From contig NZ_LDNM01000117.1 in NCBI RefSeq assembly GCF_001028135.1, positions 1 to 57,901 of the forward strand: 57,901 bases of DNA, given 5' to 3'. The stretch is from Xenorhabdus griffiniae (GTDB lineage: Bacteria > Pseudomonadota > Gammaproteobacteria > Enterobacterales > Enterobacteriaceae). Below, in pieces: positions 9,188 to 17,494 of this stretch (positions are counted from its first letter, which is position 1; every line of letters starts with the position of its first letter). A program made the position numbers and the translations under genes. The notes below the pieces were generated by a model. It saw only the letters and a list, made by a program, of their open reading frames with translations, did no database searches and was not told the origin of the DNA.

Positions 9188-9292
9188 AGCAAACCCGCTT
9201 TATAAGATCCCTATTTATTTGAAATAAAAAGTTTGAAATAAACAGCTTGAAATAAACAATTTGAAAATAAATAGGGTAAAGAAGATGAAAAG

Positions 9293-9321
9293 GAAAACAG
9301 TGCCTAGATGACACTGTTTTC
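9293..9321 (-). terminator. Hairpin between cargo 2 and Slam 2
   Basis: GAAAACAGTG (9293-9302) pairs with CACTGTTTTC (9312-9321) around a 9-nt loop. It lies 15 bp after the cargo stop. The following T-content on the minus strand is moderate, so partial termination or 3'-end protection is more likely than full termination. Confidence 0.7.
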
Positions 9322-9335
9322 TGGGGAATTAATCA

Positions 9336-10055
9336 TTAATCTTTAGCACCGGCGAAAGCCGTATCTTTGTTTCTGTCGCTATCAAATTTGGCATACCCTG
9401 CCAGAGCGGAGGCGGAATTACCGAAGAATTTTCCATCAGTCACTCCATTAGTACTACCGTTGGCTGTGGCTTTACCTGAAAAGCCGCCATTGCCATTGAT
9501 ATTGGCATTGATACCAATATTGAGTGAGTTATTGCTCAGTGAACCATTCAATTTTTTGGTCCCGAAGTTTGCGACGAGTTTGCCGGAGAGGAGATTCTTG
9601 CCGCTATACTGGCTTAGGCCTTTTACCGTATAGGTTGCAGAGCCACCCGTTGGCAGATTGGTTGTCACATCTTTGCCTGCGTAAAAAACAGTATGAGTAA
9701 CATCTGATTTATCGGGTGTTTTTTGTGCCCATTCGCCAAAGTAAACTTCTGTATTGGGAACCTGACCGATATCGACATACTGATCCTCAGCACCACATGC
9801 TGCCTGAGTCACTTCGTAATGATAGATGCCATTATTATCGAGCGTGGCGCGCTTTTTCAGTGCGGAGGCAGGAAATAATCCGCCTTTTAGTGTAGGCAAC
9901 GTGATGCCCAGGGCAGGTTCACCATGTTCCTCTCCGATTACAAGATGTGGGTCGGTTTCTTGCTGGCTTATACCATACCCAACTTTTGCCTGAACCTGTG
10001 TAGTAGTAAATCCGAGAACGCCTAATATGGCGATTACTATATTGACCTTTTTCAT
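9336..10055 (-). CDS. Secreted hemophilin-like type XI cargo 2
   Basis: About 239 residues: signal peptide (MKKVNIVIAILGVLGFTTTQVQA), an N-terminal handle at about 24-100 with DPHLVIGEEHGEP and a lone Cys (TQAACGAED), and a C-terminal TbpB-like barrel (VFYAGKDVTTNLPTGGSATY, FFGNSASALAGYAKF, ending DTAFAG). The start is placed at the ATG 10055 because GAGG lies 6 nt before it, as in the paralogue; the frame also opens 12 bp earlier at a GTG. From about 9296 to 9773 it is nearly identical in DNA to cargo 3 (a handful of differences), while the handle differs strongly. Heme or another ligand is inference. Confidence 0.82.
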   Translation of the reverse strand: MKKVNIVIAILGVLGFTTTQVQAKVGYGISQQETDPHLVIGEEHGEPALGITLPTLKGGLFPASALKKRATLDNNGIYHYEVTQAACGAEDQYVDIGQVPNTEVYFGEWAQKTPDKSDVTHTVFYAGKDVTTNLPTGGSATYTVKGLSQYSGKNLLSGKLVANFGTKKLNGSLSNNSLNIGINANINGNGGFSGKATANGSTNGVTDGKFFGNSASALAGYAKFDSDRNKDTAFAGAKD

Positions 10056-10172
10056 AAGTAGCCTCACAGCGTGTTGAATGTCTTGTTATCCTGTTATAAG
10101 AGAGTCCATAACTTTTGAAGTTCTGCGCAAAAAACATACAGAGAATAAAATGTATACTGGATAAATAGTGGT

Positions 10173-10193
10173 GTAAATGATAAGTTATTATTA
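10173..10193 (-). promoter_or_regulatory. Fur-like site upstream of cargo 2
   Basis: GTAAATGATAAGTTATTATTA resembles two opposed Fur half-sites (TGATAA / TTATTA) with one extra base and occupies the same place relative to cargo 2 as the Fur-like box before cargo 1. The counterpart before cargo 3 (about 11191-11211, GTAAATAACAAGTTATTATTA) is more degenerate. Confidence 0.5.
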
Positions 10194-10297
10194 TGTTTTG
10201 TGTTTGTTGAGATTCATTGATTGCGCAAATTAAGTTTTACGTAAATCAGAATCTAATACTTTGAAATAAAAGGTAAGAGTAGTAAAAAAGATGAAGA

Positions 10298-10328
10298 AAA
10301 AAACAGTGCCTGAATGACACTGTTTTTT
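10298..10328 (-). terminator. Hairpin after cargo 3
   Basis: AAAAAACAGTG (10298-10308) pairs with CACTGTTTTTT (10318-10328). It is homologous to the hairpin after cargo 2 and sits at the same distance from the stop codon, so it was duplicated with the gene. Confidence 0.75.
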
Positions 10329-10341
10329 GGGGAATTAATCA

Positions 10342-11067
10342 TTAATCTTTAGCACCGCCGAAAGCCGTATCTTTGTTTCTGTCGCTATCAAATTTGGCAT
10401 ACCCTGCCAGAGCGGAGGCGGAATTACCGAAGAATTTTCCATCAGTCACTCCATTAGTACTACCGTTGGCTGTGGCTTTACCTGAAAAGCCGCCATTGCC
10501 ATTGATATTGGCATTGATACCAATATTGAGTGAGTTATTGCTCAGTGAACCATTCAATTTTTTGGTCCCGAAGTTTGCGACGAGTTTGCCGGAGAGGAGA
10601 TTCTTGCCGCTATACTGGCTTAGGCCTTTTACCGTATAGGTTGCAGAGCCACCCGTTGGCAGATTGGTTGTCACATCTTTGCCTGCGTAAAAAGCAGTAT
10701 GAGTAACATCTGATTTATCGGGTGTTTTTTGTGCCCATTCGCCAAAGTAAACTTCTGTATTGGGAACCTGACCGATATCGATATATTGGTTCTCTATTTT
10801 GTATGTTTTACCATTGAATGCAACGTGATAGATGCCATTGTTATCGAGCGTGGCCTTCTTTTTCAGTACGGAGGCAGGAAATAATTGGCCTCCTAGTATC
10901 GCTACATCCACCGTGACGCCCAGGGCAGGTTCACCGTTTACCTCTCCGATTATAAGATGTGGGTCGGTTTCTTGCTGGCTGATACCATACCCAACTTTTG
11001 CCTGAACCTGTGTAGTCGTAAATCCGAGAACACTTAATATAGCGATTAATATATTGACCTTTTTCAT
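10342..11067 (-). CDS. Secreted hemophilin-like type XI cargo 3
   Basis: A 241-residue paralogue of cargo 2 with the same signal peptide type (ending TTTQVQA), the conserved ETDPHLIIGE segment and an identical barrel half. The handle differs at about residues 50-97 (VDVAILGGQLFPASVLKKK and VAFNGKTYKIENQYI) and lacks the Cys of cargo 2. GAGG lies 6 nt before the ATG. It is the first gene of the second type XI locus and has its own upstream region homologous to that of cargo 2, so gene plus promoter were duplicated as a unit of about 1 kb. It is probably exported by Slam 2. Its distinct handle suggests a distinct ligand or an immune-evasion variant. Confidence 0.82.
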   Translation of the reverse strand: MKKVNILIAILSVLGFTTTQVQAKVGYGISQQETDPHLIIGEVNGEPALGVTVDVAILGGQLFPASVLKKKATLDNNGIYHVAFNGKTYKIENQYIDIGQVPNTEVYFGEWAQKTPDKSDVTHTAFYAGKDVTTNLPTGGSATYTVKGLSQYSGKNLLSGKLVANFGTKKLNGSLSNNSLNIGINANINGNGGFSGKATANGSTNGVTDGKFFGNSASALAGYAKFDSDRNKDTAFGGAKD

Positions 11068-11320
11068 GGGAAACCTCGCAGAGTATTGAATATTTGATTA
11101 TCCTGTCATCAGAACGTCCTGAACTTTTTGTGTGAAAAATATGCGCAAAAAATGCACAGCAAATAAAAGGTATGCTGGATAAATGGCGCTGTAAATAACA
11201 AGTTATTATTATGTTTATTGTTTGTTATTCTTCATTGCTTGCGAAATTTTAAAATCAACTTATTGAAATTAATTTTATTTTTTATAGTGGAATGAATTTC
11301 GGATTGTTTCATTACTTAAA

Positions 11321-12166
11321 TTAAATCACTAACCGTTGAGGATGGGTATACACTGTCCCTCTTCCTGGTTTGCAAAATCCGATCAACGTCAGATTACATT
11401 CCTGTGCGACCTCAATGGCGAGTGAGGTTGCGGCAGAAACGGCAAATAAAATTTCGACCCCGCAGTTAGCTGATTTTTGCACCATCTCATAACTGGCACG
11501 GCTGGAGACCAACACAGCGCCTTGTTGCCAGCCTGTTTTTGCCCGCATTCCCAGCAACTTATCCAGTGCAACATGGCGCCCAACATCTTCGCAGCCACCA
11601 AGTAATTTGCCCTCTGGGTCAATCCAACCCGCCGCATGGGTACAACCAGTGAGTGCGCCGATTTCCTGAACATGCGGTAATTGGGCAAGTGCAATATCAA
11701 GGTAAGAGAGTGAAAACGTTTGGGTGAAAGGCAGAGGTGTCATTGGGCGAAAGATCTCTGCGAGTTGTTCTGTGCCACAAATACCGCAACCTGTTCTCCC
11801 GGCCATATTGCGTCGGCGCTCTTTTAATCCCGCAAAACGGCGGCTGGAAAGCTCAATATGTAGTTCAATGCCGCCGTGGCAGTTAACTATCGAATCAATC
11901 CCCCGAATTTCCTGTGGAGACGTGATGATCCCTTCTGACAAGGAAAACCCGATAGCAAAATGATCGAGATCTTTCGGGCTGGTCATCATCACGACATGGG
12001 AAATACCGTTGTAAATCAATGCAACAGGTACTTCCTCAGCGACCCAATCCGGCGTTGGACTGCCCAATGGGGCGCTTTGTTTGGCATTTTTTTGTTGTAC
12101 ATTGGTGCGAGAAACACCATTGATTTTCTCCATAGTTAACTCATTTTCCGGCCTTTTATTTTTCAT
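11321..12166 (-). CDS. fdhD: FdhD sulfur carrier/sulfurtransferase for formate dehydrogenase
   Basis: This protein of about 281 residues has the FdhD hallmarks: [20 protein letters not shown], the RTGCGICG motif with the paired cysteines that relay sulfur from IscS to the molybdenum (bis-MGD) cofactor, and the C-terminal [20 protein letters not shown] and GFCKPGR segments. It is cytoplasmic and needed to activate formate dehydrogenases. The frame begins at a TTG one codon earlier; I use the ATG at 12166, with GGGGA 8 nt upstream. An ATG at residue 12 is an alternative. The expected divergent partner fdoG is present only as a broken fragment at 12255-12470, so FdhD must serve another formate dehydrogenase or is itself losing its purpose. 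Confidence 0.95.
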   Translation of the reverse strand: MKNKRPENELTMEKINGVSRTNVQQKNAKQSAPLGSPTPDWVAEEVPVALIYNGISHVVMMTSPKDLDHFAIGFSLSEGIITSPQEIRGIDSIVNCHGGIELHIELSSRRFAGLKERRRNMAGRTGCGICGTEQLAEIFRPMTPLPFTQTFSLSYLDIALAQLPHVQEIGALTGCTHAAGWIDPEGKLLGGCEDVGRHVALDKLLGMRAKTGWQQGAVLVSSRASYEMVQKSANCGVEILFAVSAATSLAIEVAQECNLTLIGFCKPGRGTVYTHPQRLVI

Positions 12167-12254
12167 CAATGAATTCCCCAGTAGTTTGATTCATAATGCT
12201 GTTTGTGTGGATAATATATTACCAGTCCGTGTCCTGATAAGAAGCAAATACACC

Positions 12255-12470
12255 CACGGCATTCCTGTTAGGCGGTGTGTTATTAACCGTGAGTATGCCG
12301 AGGATTACACCAATACCAGCCTGATTATGCGGGAAGATTTCTCGTTCGGGGATGGGCTGTTCGAGGCTATGATGCTGAAAATCGCAAGTACGATAAAACG
12401 ACATGGCACTATGAACCGGATGAAAATGATTTTGCCAAACGTGAAAAAAAACCTGCCCCATCCACGTTGG
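12255..12470 (+). pseudogene. Relic of formate dehydrogenase alpha subunit (fdoG/fdnG type)
   Basis: Three reading frames give consecutive pieces of FdoG-like sequence. Frame 1 (12259-12285) reads AFLLGGVLL. After an internal deletion, frame 2 (12285-12362) reads NREYAEDYTNTSLIMRED and continues FSFGDGLF. After a 1-base loss, frame 3 (about 12366-12443) reads GYDAENRKYDKTTWHYEPDE then NDFAKR. Frame 2 resumes with LPHPRW at about 12453-12470. I match these from memory to E. coli FdoG (FNREY...YTNASLIVRED, GYDAEKRKYDK, HPRCVW). It is divergent from fdhD, as in E. coli. The rest of fdoGHI and fdhE is missing. Confidence 0.85.
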
Positions 12471-12497
12471 TATCGCCGTTCTCTGCAAGGTGAAGGA

Positions 12498-12524
12498 AAC
12501 CGGAGGCCGTTTTCTCCTCCGGTT
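12498..12524 (-). terminator. Rho-independent-type hairpin after the pRiA4b-like gene
   Basis: AACCGGAGG (12498-12506) pairs perfectly with CCTCCGGTT (12516-12524). It lies 10 bp beyond the stop of the leftward gene at 12534; the minus-strand continuation TTTCC is only a short T-tract. Confidence 0.75.
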
Positions 12525-12533
12525 TAGTGACTT

Positions 12534-14606
12534 TTAGTGATTGATAAATGCCTTGAGCTTCTTATTAACCTGCTGTTTATCAAAAGGCTCGAGTGATTCA
12601 TTCGGGGATAATCCCACAAGCTCTAATTGTTCTGCTTCATCTTCAGTCAGGTGTTTCTTTTTTCTCAATTTGAGTAAATAGTTCCAATTCCAAATGCCAC
12701 CAGAATCTTCTGCCGGACACATGCCATTACCTGCGGTCACCTCCGGCTGGATAATATCTTTTGGCAGAACTTTCTCTACTGTTATTTGATGGAACCAATC
12801 ATCGCCAAAGTCATATTGGTAGTTGAATTCATCCCCAACTTCCTCCAGAAATGCACCGATGCGCATTTGGTCATAATGTTCTTCTGGAATGTCGATTCCT
12901 GCAAAACCAAAACTGAATAGATGAGCATTTTCCCAACCCATGGCGGTTTGTATCACATCATGAAATTCACTGAGTGTGAGCTGATTGCTGACACGGATCC
13001 GGCGCCATATGGCTGGCGTTGCATCAAATAAACTCACTTTGAGAACCAAACCTTGCGGTTCAATCTCTTCTTCTTGCTCCATGTAGAAATATTCAAAACT
13101 GAGTTCAGCCAACATATCAAATAAAGCAAATCTCTTGCGATTTAACGCAGGGTCTCTCAGGGCATAAGCCAAATCTAAATATTGCTCTACCAGATATGGC
13201 GCTTGTGGTGGCAATCTGTATTGTTCGATTGCAGCGGAATAAGTCAGGCGTCCAATAAACAGCTCGCGGTTTGCATAATAATAGAGCTTCAATAAATCCC
13301 TGGGTTTTTTCGCCTTCAACAAGCATTCTTCCGGTGCCAGCCAAGACAGTATTAATGATGAACCCATGGTGATGCCAAGGCGATGTTGATCCTGTCGTTT
13401 CGGATTAACCTGGTAATCGAACTGCTGGCTCCAGTGTTCAAGTTCAAATGCTTCTGGCTGTGTCCATTCGACGGGAAGTTGGGACAACCAATAAAGTGAG
13501 GTGAGATCGAGCGGTGTGTTTTTATTTTGTTGAACTGAAAGTATCCACGGTAAAATCTGTTGCAGCCAGTCAGGGGAGACCGGAGTATAGTCAACATAAG
13601 CTTCATTATTGCCCAACTCTTCAATCAGTTCGGGGATTGTACTCTCAGGGGCAATATTCAGTAAGCTCTCGCGGATACCAGATTTAAAATCCAGCATCAT
13701 ATTCGTTTGATATTCGTGACCATCCAGTGTGATTGTCATCATCATGCTGGCACAGTCATTTCCATCAACGTGAGTAACATATAATTCGTGTATCTTCGCT
13801 GTTTCCCGCGCCTTCTTGTGGTGCGACATCGCCTTTTTTTTCCAGCGCTTAAAACAGGTGTGAATGGCTGGATGGCGGTTAAACCGTGCACACAGATTGA
13901 CAAGTTGCAGGTAGGATAAATTTTCCCATGCAGAGGAAGGGCAATCGTCCAATGCTTGCACACAGGCAAGAGCAATGGGTTCTTCAAAGTATTGGGTGAG
14001 TAATAGCAGGGCATCTATACCCCATGAATGCTTGGCGACTTCCGACAATAGATGAGGTAAGGCTTCATGGGGCACGACGGAAAGCCCGCTTTCAAAAAAG
14101 TCAATAAATTCAATGCCAGAATGAATTTCAAACTGTTTAAACAGTTGATTTAAGTTTAAGGATTTTTTAGGGAAAGTCGCTATGTTGGTGTTATCAGGAT
14201 ATTGAGGGGCATCCAGTAGCCCAGTGATGTCAGTTTTGATATGAAACTGATTTCTTTTCAGGATTGATACACATAATAATACGCATTCACTATTAATCTC
14301 GAATTTTTCTTTGGTATAAACCAAAATTTGTTCAATAACTTCTTCAAGCTGCTGTTTGGCCTCAGCCGGCAATTTATTTGCTGTTAATGCAAGTTCTGCG
14401 ATGGCAACTTCAAGCCAATGGTTAATGCTATCCCCTATCTCCGTCATCGCTTCCTTAGGCAGCGCTAGCACCAGGCTAATCAACAAGAAGACGTTTTCTG
14501 GATCGGAAAACCACCGTATCTGCTTTGGCGTTAAGGTGCGCTGTTTCTCGGGAGTATGGGCATATTTTTCTATTGCAGATAGCAATTTTTCAGGTGTTAA
14601 TTTCAT
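12534..14606 (-). CDS. Plasmid pRiA4b ORF-3 family protein
   Basis: About 690 residues. The last roughly 170 form the pRiA4b ORF-3 domain: LKVSLFDATPAIWRRIRVSN, LSEFHDVIQTAMGWENAHLF, and the acidic NYQYDFGDDWFHQITVEK, followed by CPAEDSGG. The first roughly 500 residues are helical and of no family I recognise. The biochemical role of the family is unknown. The frame opens at a TTG, but AGAGG lies 6 nt before the ATG at 14606 (MKLTPEKLL), which I take as the start. It is monocistronic, with its own terminator and a long upstream gap. The domain is common in accessory regions. Confidence 0.85.
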   Translation of the reverse strand: MKLTPEKLLSAIEKYAHTPEKQRTLTPKQIRWFSDPENVFLLISLVLALPKEAMTEIGDSINHWLEVAIAELALTANKLPAEAKQQLEEVIEQILVYTKEKFEINSECVLLCVSILKRNQFHIKTDITGLLDAPQYPDNTNIATFPKKSLNLNQLFKQFEIHSGIEFIDFFESGLSVVPHEALPHLLSEVAKHSWGIDALLLLTQYFEEPIALACVQALDDCPSSAWENLSYLQLVNLCARFNRHPAIHTCFKRWKKKAMSHHKKARETAKIHELYVTHVDGNDCASMMMTITLDGHEYQTNMMLDFKSGIRESLLNIAPESTIPELIEELGNNEAYVDYTPVSPDWLQQILPWILSVQQNKNTPLDLTSLYWLSQLPVEWTQPEAFELEHWSQQFDYQVNPKRQDQHRLGITMGSSLILSWLAPEECLLKAKKPRDLLKLYYYANRELFIGRLTYSAAIEQYRLPPQAPYLVEQYLDLAYALRDPALNRKRFALFDMLAELSFEYFYMEQEEEIEPQGLVLKVSLFDATPAIWRRIRVSNQLTLSEFHDVIQTAMGWENAHLFSFGFAGIDIPEEHYDQMRIGAFLEEVGDEFNYQYDFGDDWFHQITVEKVLPKDIIQPEVTAGNGMCPAEDSGGIWNWNYLLKLRKKKHLTEDEAEQLELVGLSPNESLEPFDKQQVNKKLKAFINH

Positions 14607-14997
14607 TATCAACCTCTTCAATATATCGATATTTCAACCAAGAAGAGTGCTGGTTATCACGCTGTCATATCCACCATTCCCCTTTGCGATTATTCAATAG
14701 TCTAACCTGAATTTTTGTGAAGGCAGTAAGTTTGTGTTGAAATTTATCTCTGTTATTTCCGGGTTGCTGCTTTGGGGTCTGTAACTTGAAATCGATAGGG
14801 TCTGGCAATGCCATTCTCCGCTGGAGATGGCATTGGATGAGCTTCCTGGTCATTCTCAGCAAGACATTTGTCGCACAAGCCGCAGCCTTGCCCGATAGAG
14901 CGGGAGCAGTCACCATTTTATTTATAGTATCTTTGACAATCTGTGCTATTTTTCATCGGGTTGGCAAACTGAACTCATGTGTGGAATTCGATAGAGT
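14607..14997. other. Intergenic region with strong hairpin and a Cys-rich fragment
   Basis: About 390 bp between divergent genes. CAATGCCAT (14806-14814) plus CTCC pairs with GGAG plus ATGGCATTG (14827-14835), a stable hairpin. On the minus strand, about 14755-14920, an open frame without a start reads CSRSIGQGCGLCDKC, which looks like the metal-binding end of a lost protein. I do not recognise the family. Promoters of both flanking genes must lie here, but none stands out. Confidence 0.45.
14806..14835. repeat. Strong inverted repeat (hairpin)
   Basis: Arms CAATGCCAT/ATGGCATTG (9 bp) plus CTCC/GGAG with a 3-nt loop and one bulged T. It has no T-tract on either side. It may be an intergenic repeat element or an mRNA leader structure. 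Confidence 0.7.
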
Positions 14998-16647
14998 ATG
15001 AAAAAGAAGATAATCTCGAGGATTTATCTTGGAGTGTTGTTGATTGCTTCCTTGATATTAGTGTTGGAGAAAGGTGGCGATATTTATCCTGCACTGGTGT
15101 CTGTCGGCGTATTCGGCATCCTCTTTGGCCTGGCTTTTTTAGTTTCAGCGCGCTGGTTATTTTCGGCAGTGTTCACTGGCACTTTATTTATCATCCTAAA
15201 ATTCCTCAACCAGATAAAAATCCATTACTACAAAGAACAATTGATGTTTTCTGATTTGAATGTGATGTTAGATCCATCAAATCAGGAGACTTTGCGCCAC
15301 TATTGGCTGGCAGGGATCGCTGTAGTGGCTATGCTTATCTGGTTGATATTCAACATAATATTGAGCTGGAAAATAGTCCCTTCTGCGCGTGGGATCAAAT
15401 GGCGCTTCGCCAGTATCGTTTTGATGGTCGTGAGTGCCTGGGGTATCAATCTCACAGTTAGTGCCTATCATGCTCAATGGCAAGGGGAACTACCGAAGGG
15501 GCGGGGAACGGTGACCAATATGGTGATGTCTGCCTCGGATGCGCAATATCAGCCACCGAAATTTGGCTCATCTGCTGATTATTTCTTGCAACAGGCGAAA
15601 CAGGTGACGTTGCCTGAACCTCAGTCAGAGGTGAAACCCGATGTGGTTGTATTGCTGCAAGAGTCTACTGTCAATCCCCATATTTACCAATTACCTGCCA
15701 ATGTGCAGTTGCCCGATCTTTACATGTTCCGGCGTGATGCAGGCGTCAGTGCCCAAAGTCCACTCAGGGTACAAACCTTCGGTGGCGGAACCTGGTTATC
15801 TGAATTCTCCGTTTTAACCGGATTGAATACGGATGATTTTGGTTCACGTAAAAATGCGGTGTTTTATTTTGTCGTTGATCACCTGAAAAACAGCCTGTTC
15901 CGTGCAATGAAAGATAACGGCTATTACACGGTTGTTCTGACACCGTTTAATAAGTCTGCTTACCATGCGGGACATGCTTACAAGACACTGGGTGTTGATC
16001 GCATTATCCAACCACAGGAGTTAGGCTATCCCGCTGACATGGATGAGAATTTGTGGAAAATCCCGACACAAGATATGTTGTCTTATGTGAAAACCCTCCT
16101 GGCTAAGGAAACAGACAAGCCGATTTTTATTTTCTCTCTCACCATGTATGAACATGGTCCTTATGAAGAGAGCCATCATGATGATTATGGCTTGGCTGGC
16201 AACGTTGACTCTGCAACAGCGACAGGTAAGTTTAGCCATTACATGGAAAAAATCGTGGCCTCTGATCCTGCCATCAGGGATTTCAGTGAATTCGTTGCCA
16301 AGCGCGACAAGCCTACCGTTTTCCTCTATTTTGGTGATCATCAACCAAACATCAATTTTGAGCACTATACTTCTCCGCTACCTGATCCAGCACATGTGAC
16401 TCAGTTTACGTTGCGGGATAACCTGAAACAGGGAGCGTCAATAACAACGGGTAAACTGACGGATATCTCCTTCCTCGGCGGAATCATTCTGGAGCGTGCC
16501 CGTTTGCCAGCGCCCGCGTTTTACCAAGCAAATATGATCATGCGTCATTTATGTCATGGTGCTTTGAATGATTGTCAGGATAGTGCACTGGTAGAGAGTT
16601 ATAAGCATTATATTTACCAGCAGTTGGAAGTAGCAGGTAAGGAATAA
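14998..16647 (+). CDS. LTA synthase/sulfatase-family membrane enzyme
   Basis: A 549-residue inner-membrane protein with about five N-terminal membrane helices (residues 5-25, 30-47, 50-70, 95-118, 135-155) and a periplasmic alkaline-phosphatase-fold domain from about 215. Metal/catalytic-type segments are visible: DVVVLLQEST, the likely nucleophile region TFGGGTWLSEFSVLTG, MYEHGPY and YFGDHQPNINF. The family (PF00884) includes lipoteichoic acid synthase, OpgB/MdoB and phosphoethanolamine transferases, so it probably moves a phosphoglycerol or phosphoethanolamine group onto a glycan or lipid. Substrate unknown. The gene is monocistronic and converges on the SufR-like regulator with a hairpin between them. 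Confidence 0.82.
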   Translation: MKKKIISRIYLGVLLIASLILVLEKGGDIYPALVSVGVFGILFGLAFLVSARWLFSAVFTGTLFIILKFLNQIKIHYYKEQLMFSDLNVMLDPSNQETLRHYWLAGIAVVAMLIWLIFNIILSWKIVPSARGIKWRFASIVLMVVSAWGINLTVSAYHAQWQGELPKGRGTVTNMVMSASDAQYQPPKFGSSADYFLQQAKQVTLPEPQSEVKPDVVVLLQESTVNPHIYQLPANVQLPDLYMFRRDAGVSAQSPLRVQTFGGGTWLSEFSVLTGLNTDDFGSRKNAVFYFVVDHLKNSLFRAMKDNGYYTVVLTPFNKSAYHAGHAYKTLGVDRIIQPQELGYPADMDENLWKIPTQDMLSYVKTLLAKETDKPIFIFSLTMYEHGPYEESHHDDYGLAGNVDSATATGKFSHYMEKIVASDPAIRDFSEFVAKRDKPTVFLYFGDHQPNINFEHYTSPLPDPAHVTQFTLRDNLKQGASITTGKLTDISFLGGIILERARLPAPAFYQANMIMRHLCHGALNDCQDSALVESYKHYIYQQLEVAGKE

Positions 16648-16651
16648 TGTT

Positions 16652-16687
16652 ATCCCTTCTGTCGGTGATGTCGCTGACAGAAGGGAT
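16652..16687. terminator. Hairpin between convergent genes
   Basis: ATCCCTTCTGTC (16652-16663) pairs perfectly with GACAGAAGGGAT (16676-16687). It begins 5 bp after the LTA synthase-like stop. No long T-tract follows, so it may act as a bidirectional stop/stabilising stem. Confidence 0.65.
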
Positions 16688-16740
16688 GTGTTATCGATAT
16701 ACTGCGACGATATGGGCGCTATTCGTGAAGCCTCCGTTTA

Positions 16741-17400
16741 TTAAGAATGGACGGCGGTGATGCGATAAACACAGCGTCGGTGGCCACTAAGGATATATTC
16801 GGTTCTTTCCACATTGGCTTGCAGGATCTCCCGAAACAGTTTCAGCTCTGTCCGACAAAAGCCCTGACACAATTTGGCGGCGGCACAAATTGGACAATGG
16901 TTTTCAAAAAACAAAATAGCGCCATTTTCCTCAACAGAATAATGAGCCATATAACCTTCTCGACAGCGAATCGAAACCAGACGCTCAACCTTCTCCTGTA
17001 ATCCAGTCGCACCCTCCATCGCCTTTTTATAGTTGGAAAAAGCCTCTTTTTCACGGGCGCTGATAATCAAATCCATCGCATCTTCACCCAACTGATTACG
17101 GATAATCGAGATCAGTTGGGTTGTTAACTCTGCGTGAGCATCAGGAAATTTGGCATGGCCTTTCTCTGTGATATGCCAGAGCTGTACTGGACGCCCAACC
17201 CCTCTTGTTTCTGATTTTGCTTCAACTAATCCCTCTTTAGCCATTTTCACAAATTGTTGACGGGCGGCTTCTCCAGTTGTTCCCAATAATTTGCCGGCAT
17301 CAGAGGCTTGTAAGGCACCTTGAGTTTTTAACAGCATTAATAGCTTATCACTCACGGTTTGCCCTACGATTGTGCTATTTTCCAAGTCACCGCTTGACAT
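16741..17400 (-). CDS. SufR-like winged-helix regulator with Cys cluster
   Basis: A 219-residue cytoplasmic regulator. The N-terminal winged helix (about 15-90) reads LKTQGALQASDAGKLLGTTG then RGVGRPVQLWHITEKGHAKF. The C-terminal half holds HCPICAAAKLCQGFC and RRCVYRI, the spacing of Cys/His residues seen in the SufR/COG2345 group, in which cysteines can hold an Fe-S cluster. It is divergent from the MFS exporter at 17495, with an inverted repeat in between, so I infer that it represses that exporter and perhaps senses redox, iron or a drug. Whether it binds a cluster cannot be seen from sequence. Confidence 0.78.
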   Translation of the reverse strand: MSSGDLENSTIVGQTVSDKLLMLLKTQGALQASDAGKLLGTTGEAARQQFVKMAKEGLVEAKSETRGVGRPVQLWHITEKGHAKFPDAHAELTTQLISIIRNQLGEDAMDLIISAREKEAFSNYKKAMEGATGLQEKVERLVSIRCREGYMAHYSVEENGAILFFENHCPICAAAKLCQGFCRTELKLFREILQANVERTEYILSGHRRCVYRITAVHS

Positions 17401-17427
17401 ATTGTTGATCCCGACATTAATTTATTC

Positions 17428-17441
17428 CAAGATTTATCTTG
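17428..17441. promoter_or_regulatory. Inverted repeat in regulator-exporter promoter region
   Basis: CAAGAT-TT-ATCTTG is a 6+6 bp dyad centred in the roughly 95-bp divergent gap. It is a candidate operator for the adjacent winged-helix regulator; this is inference from position only. Confidence 0.45.
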
Positions 17442-17494
17442 TTTAATTTAGCGTAAGACTTTTCACAACTCAACCTGTGTTCAGGGCAAAAATT

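Noticed and set aside
12081-12527. A 148-codon rightward open frame over the fdhD start
   Set aside because: Its first part is antisense to fdhD; its later part is one frame of the broken fdoG relic, so it is not a gene of its own.
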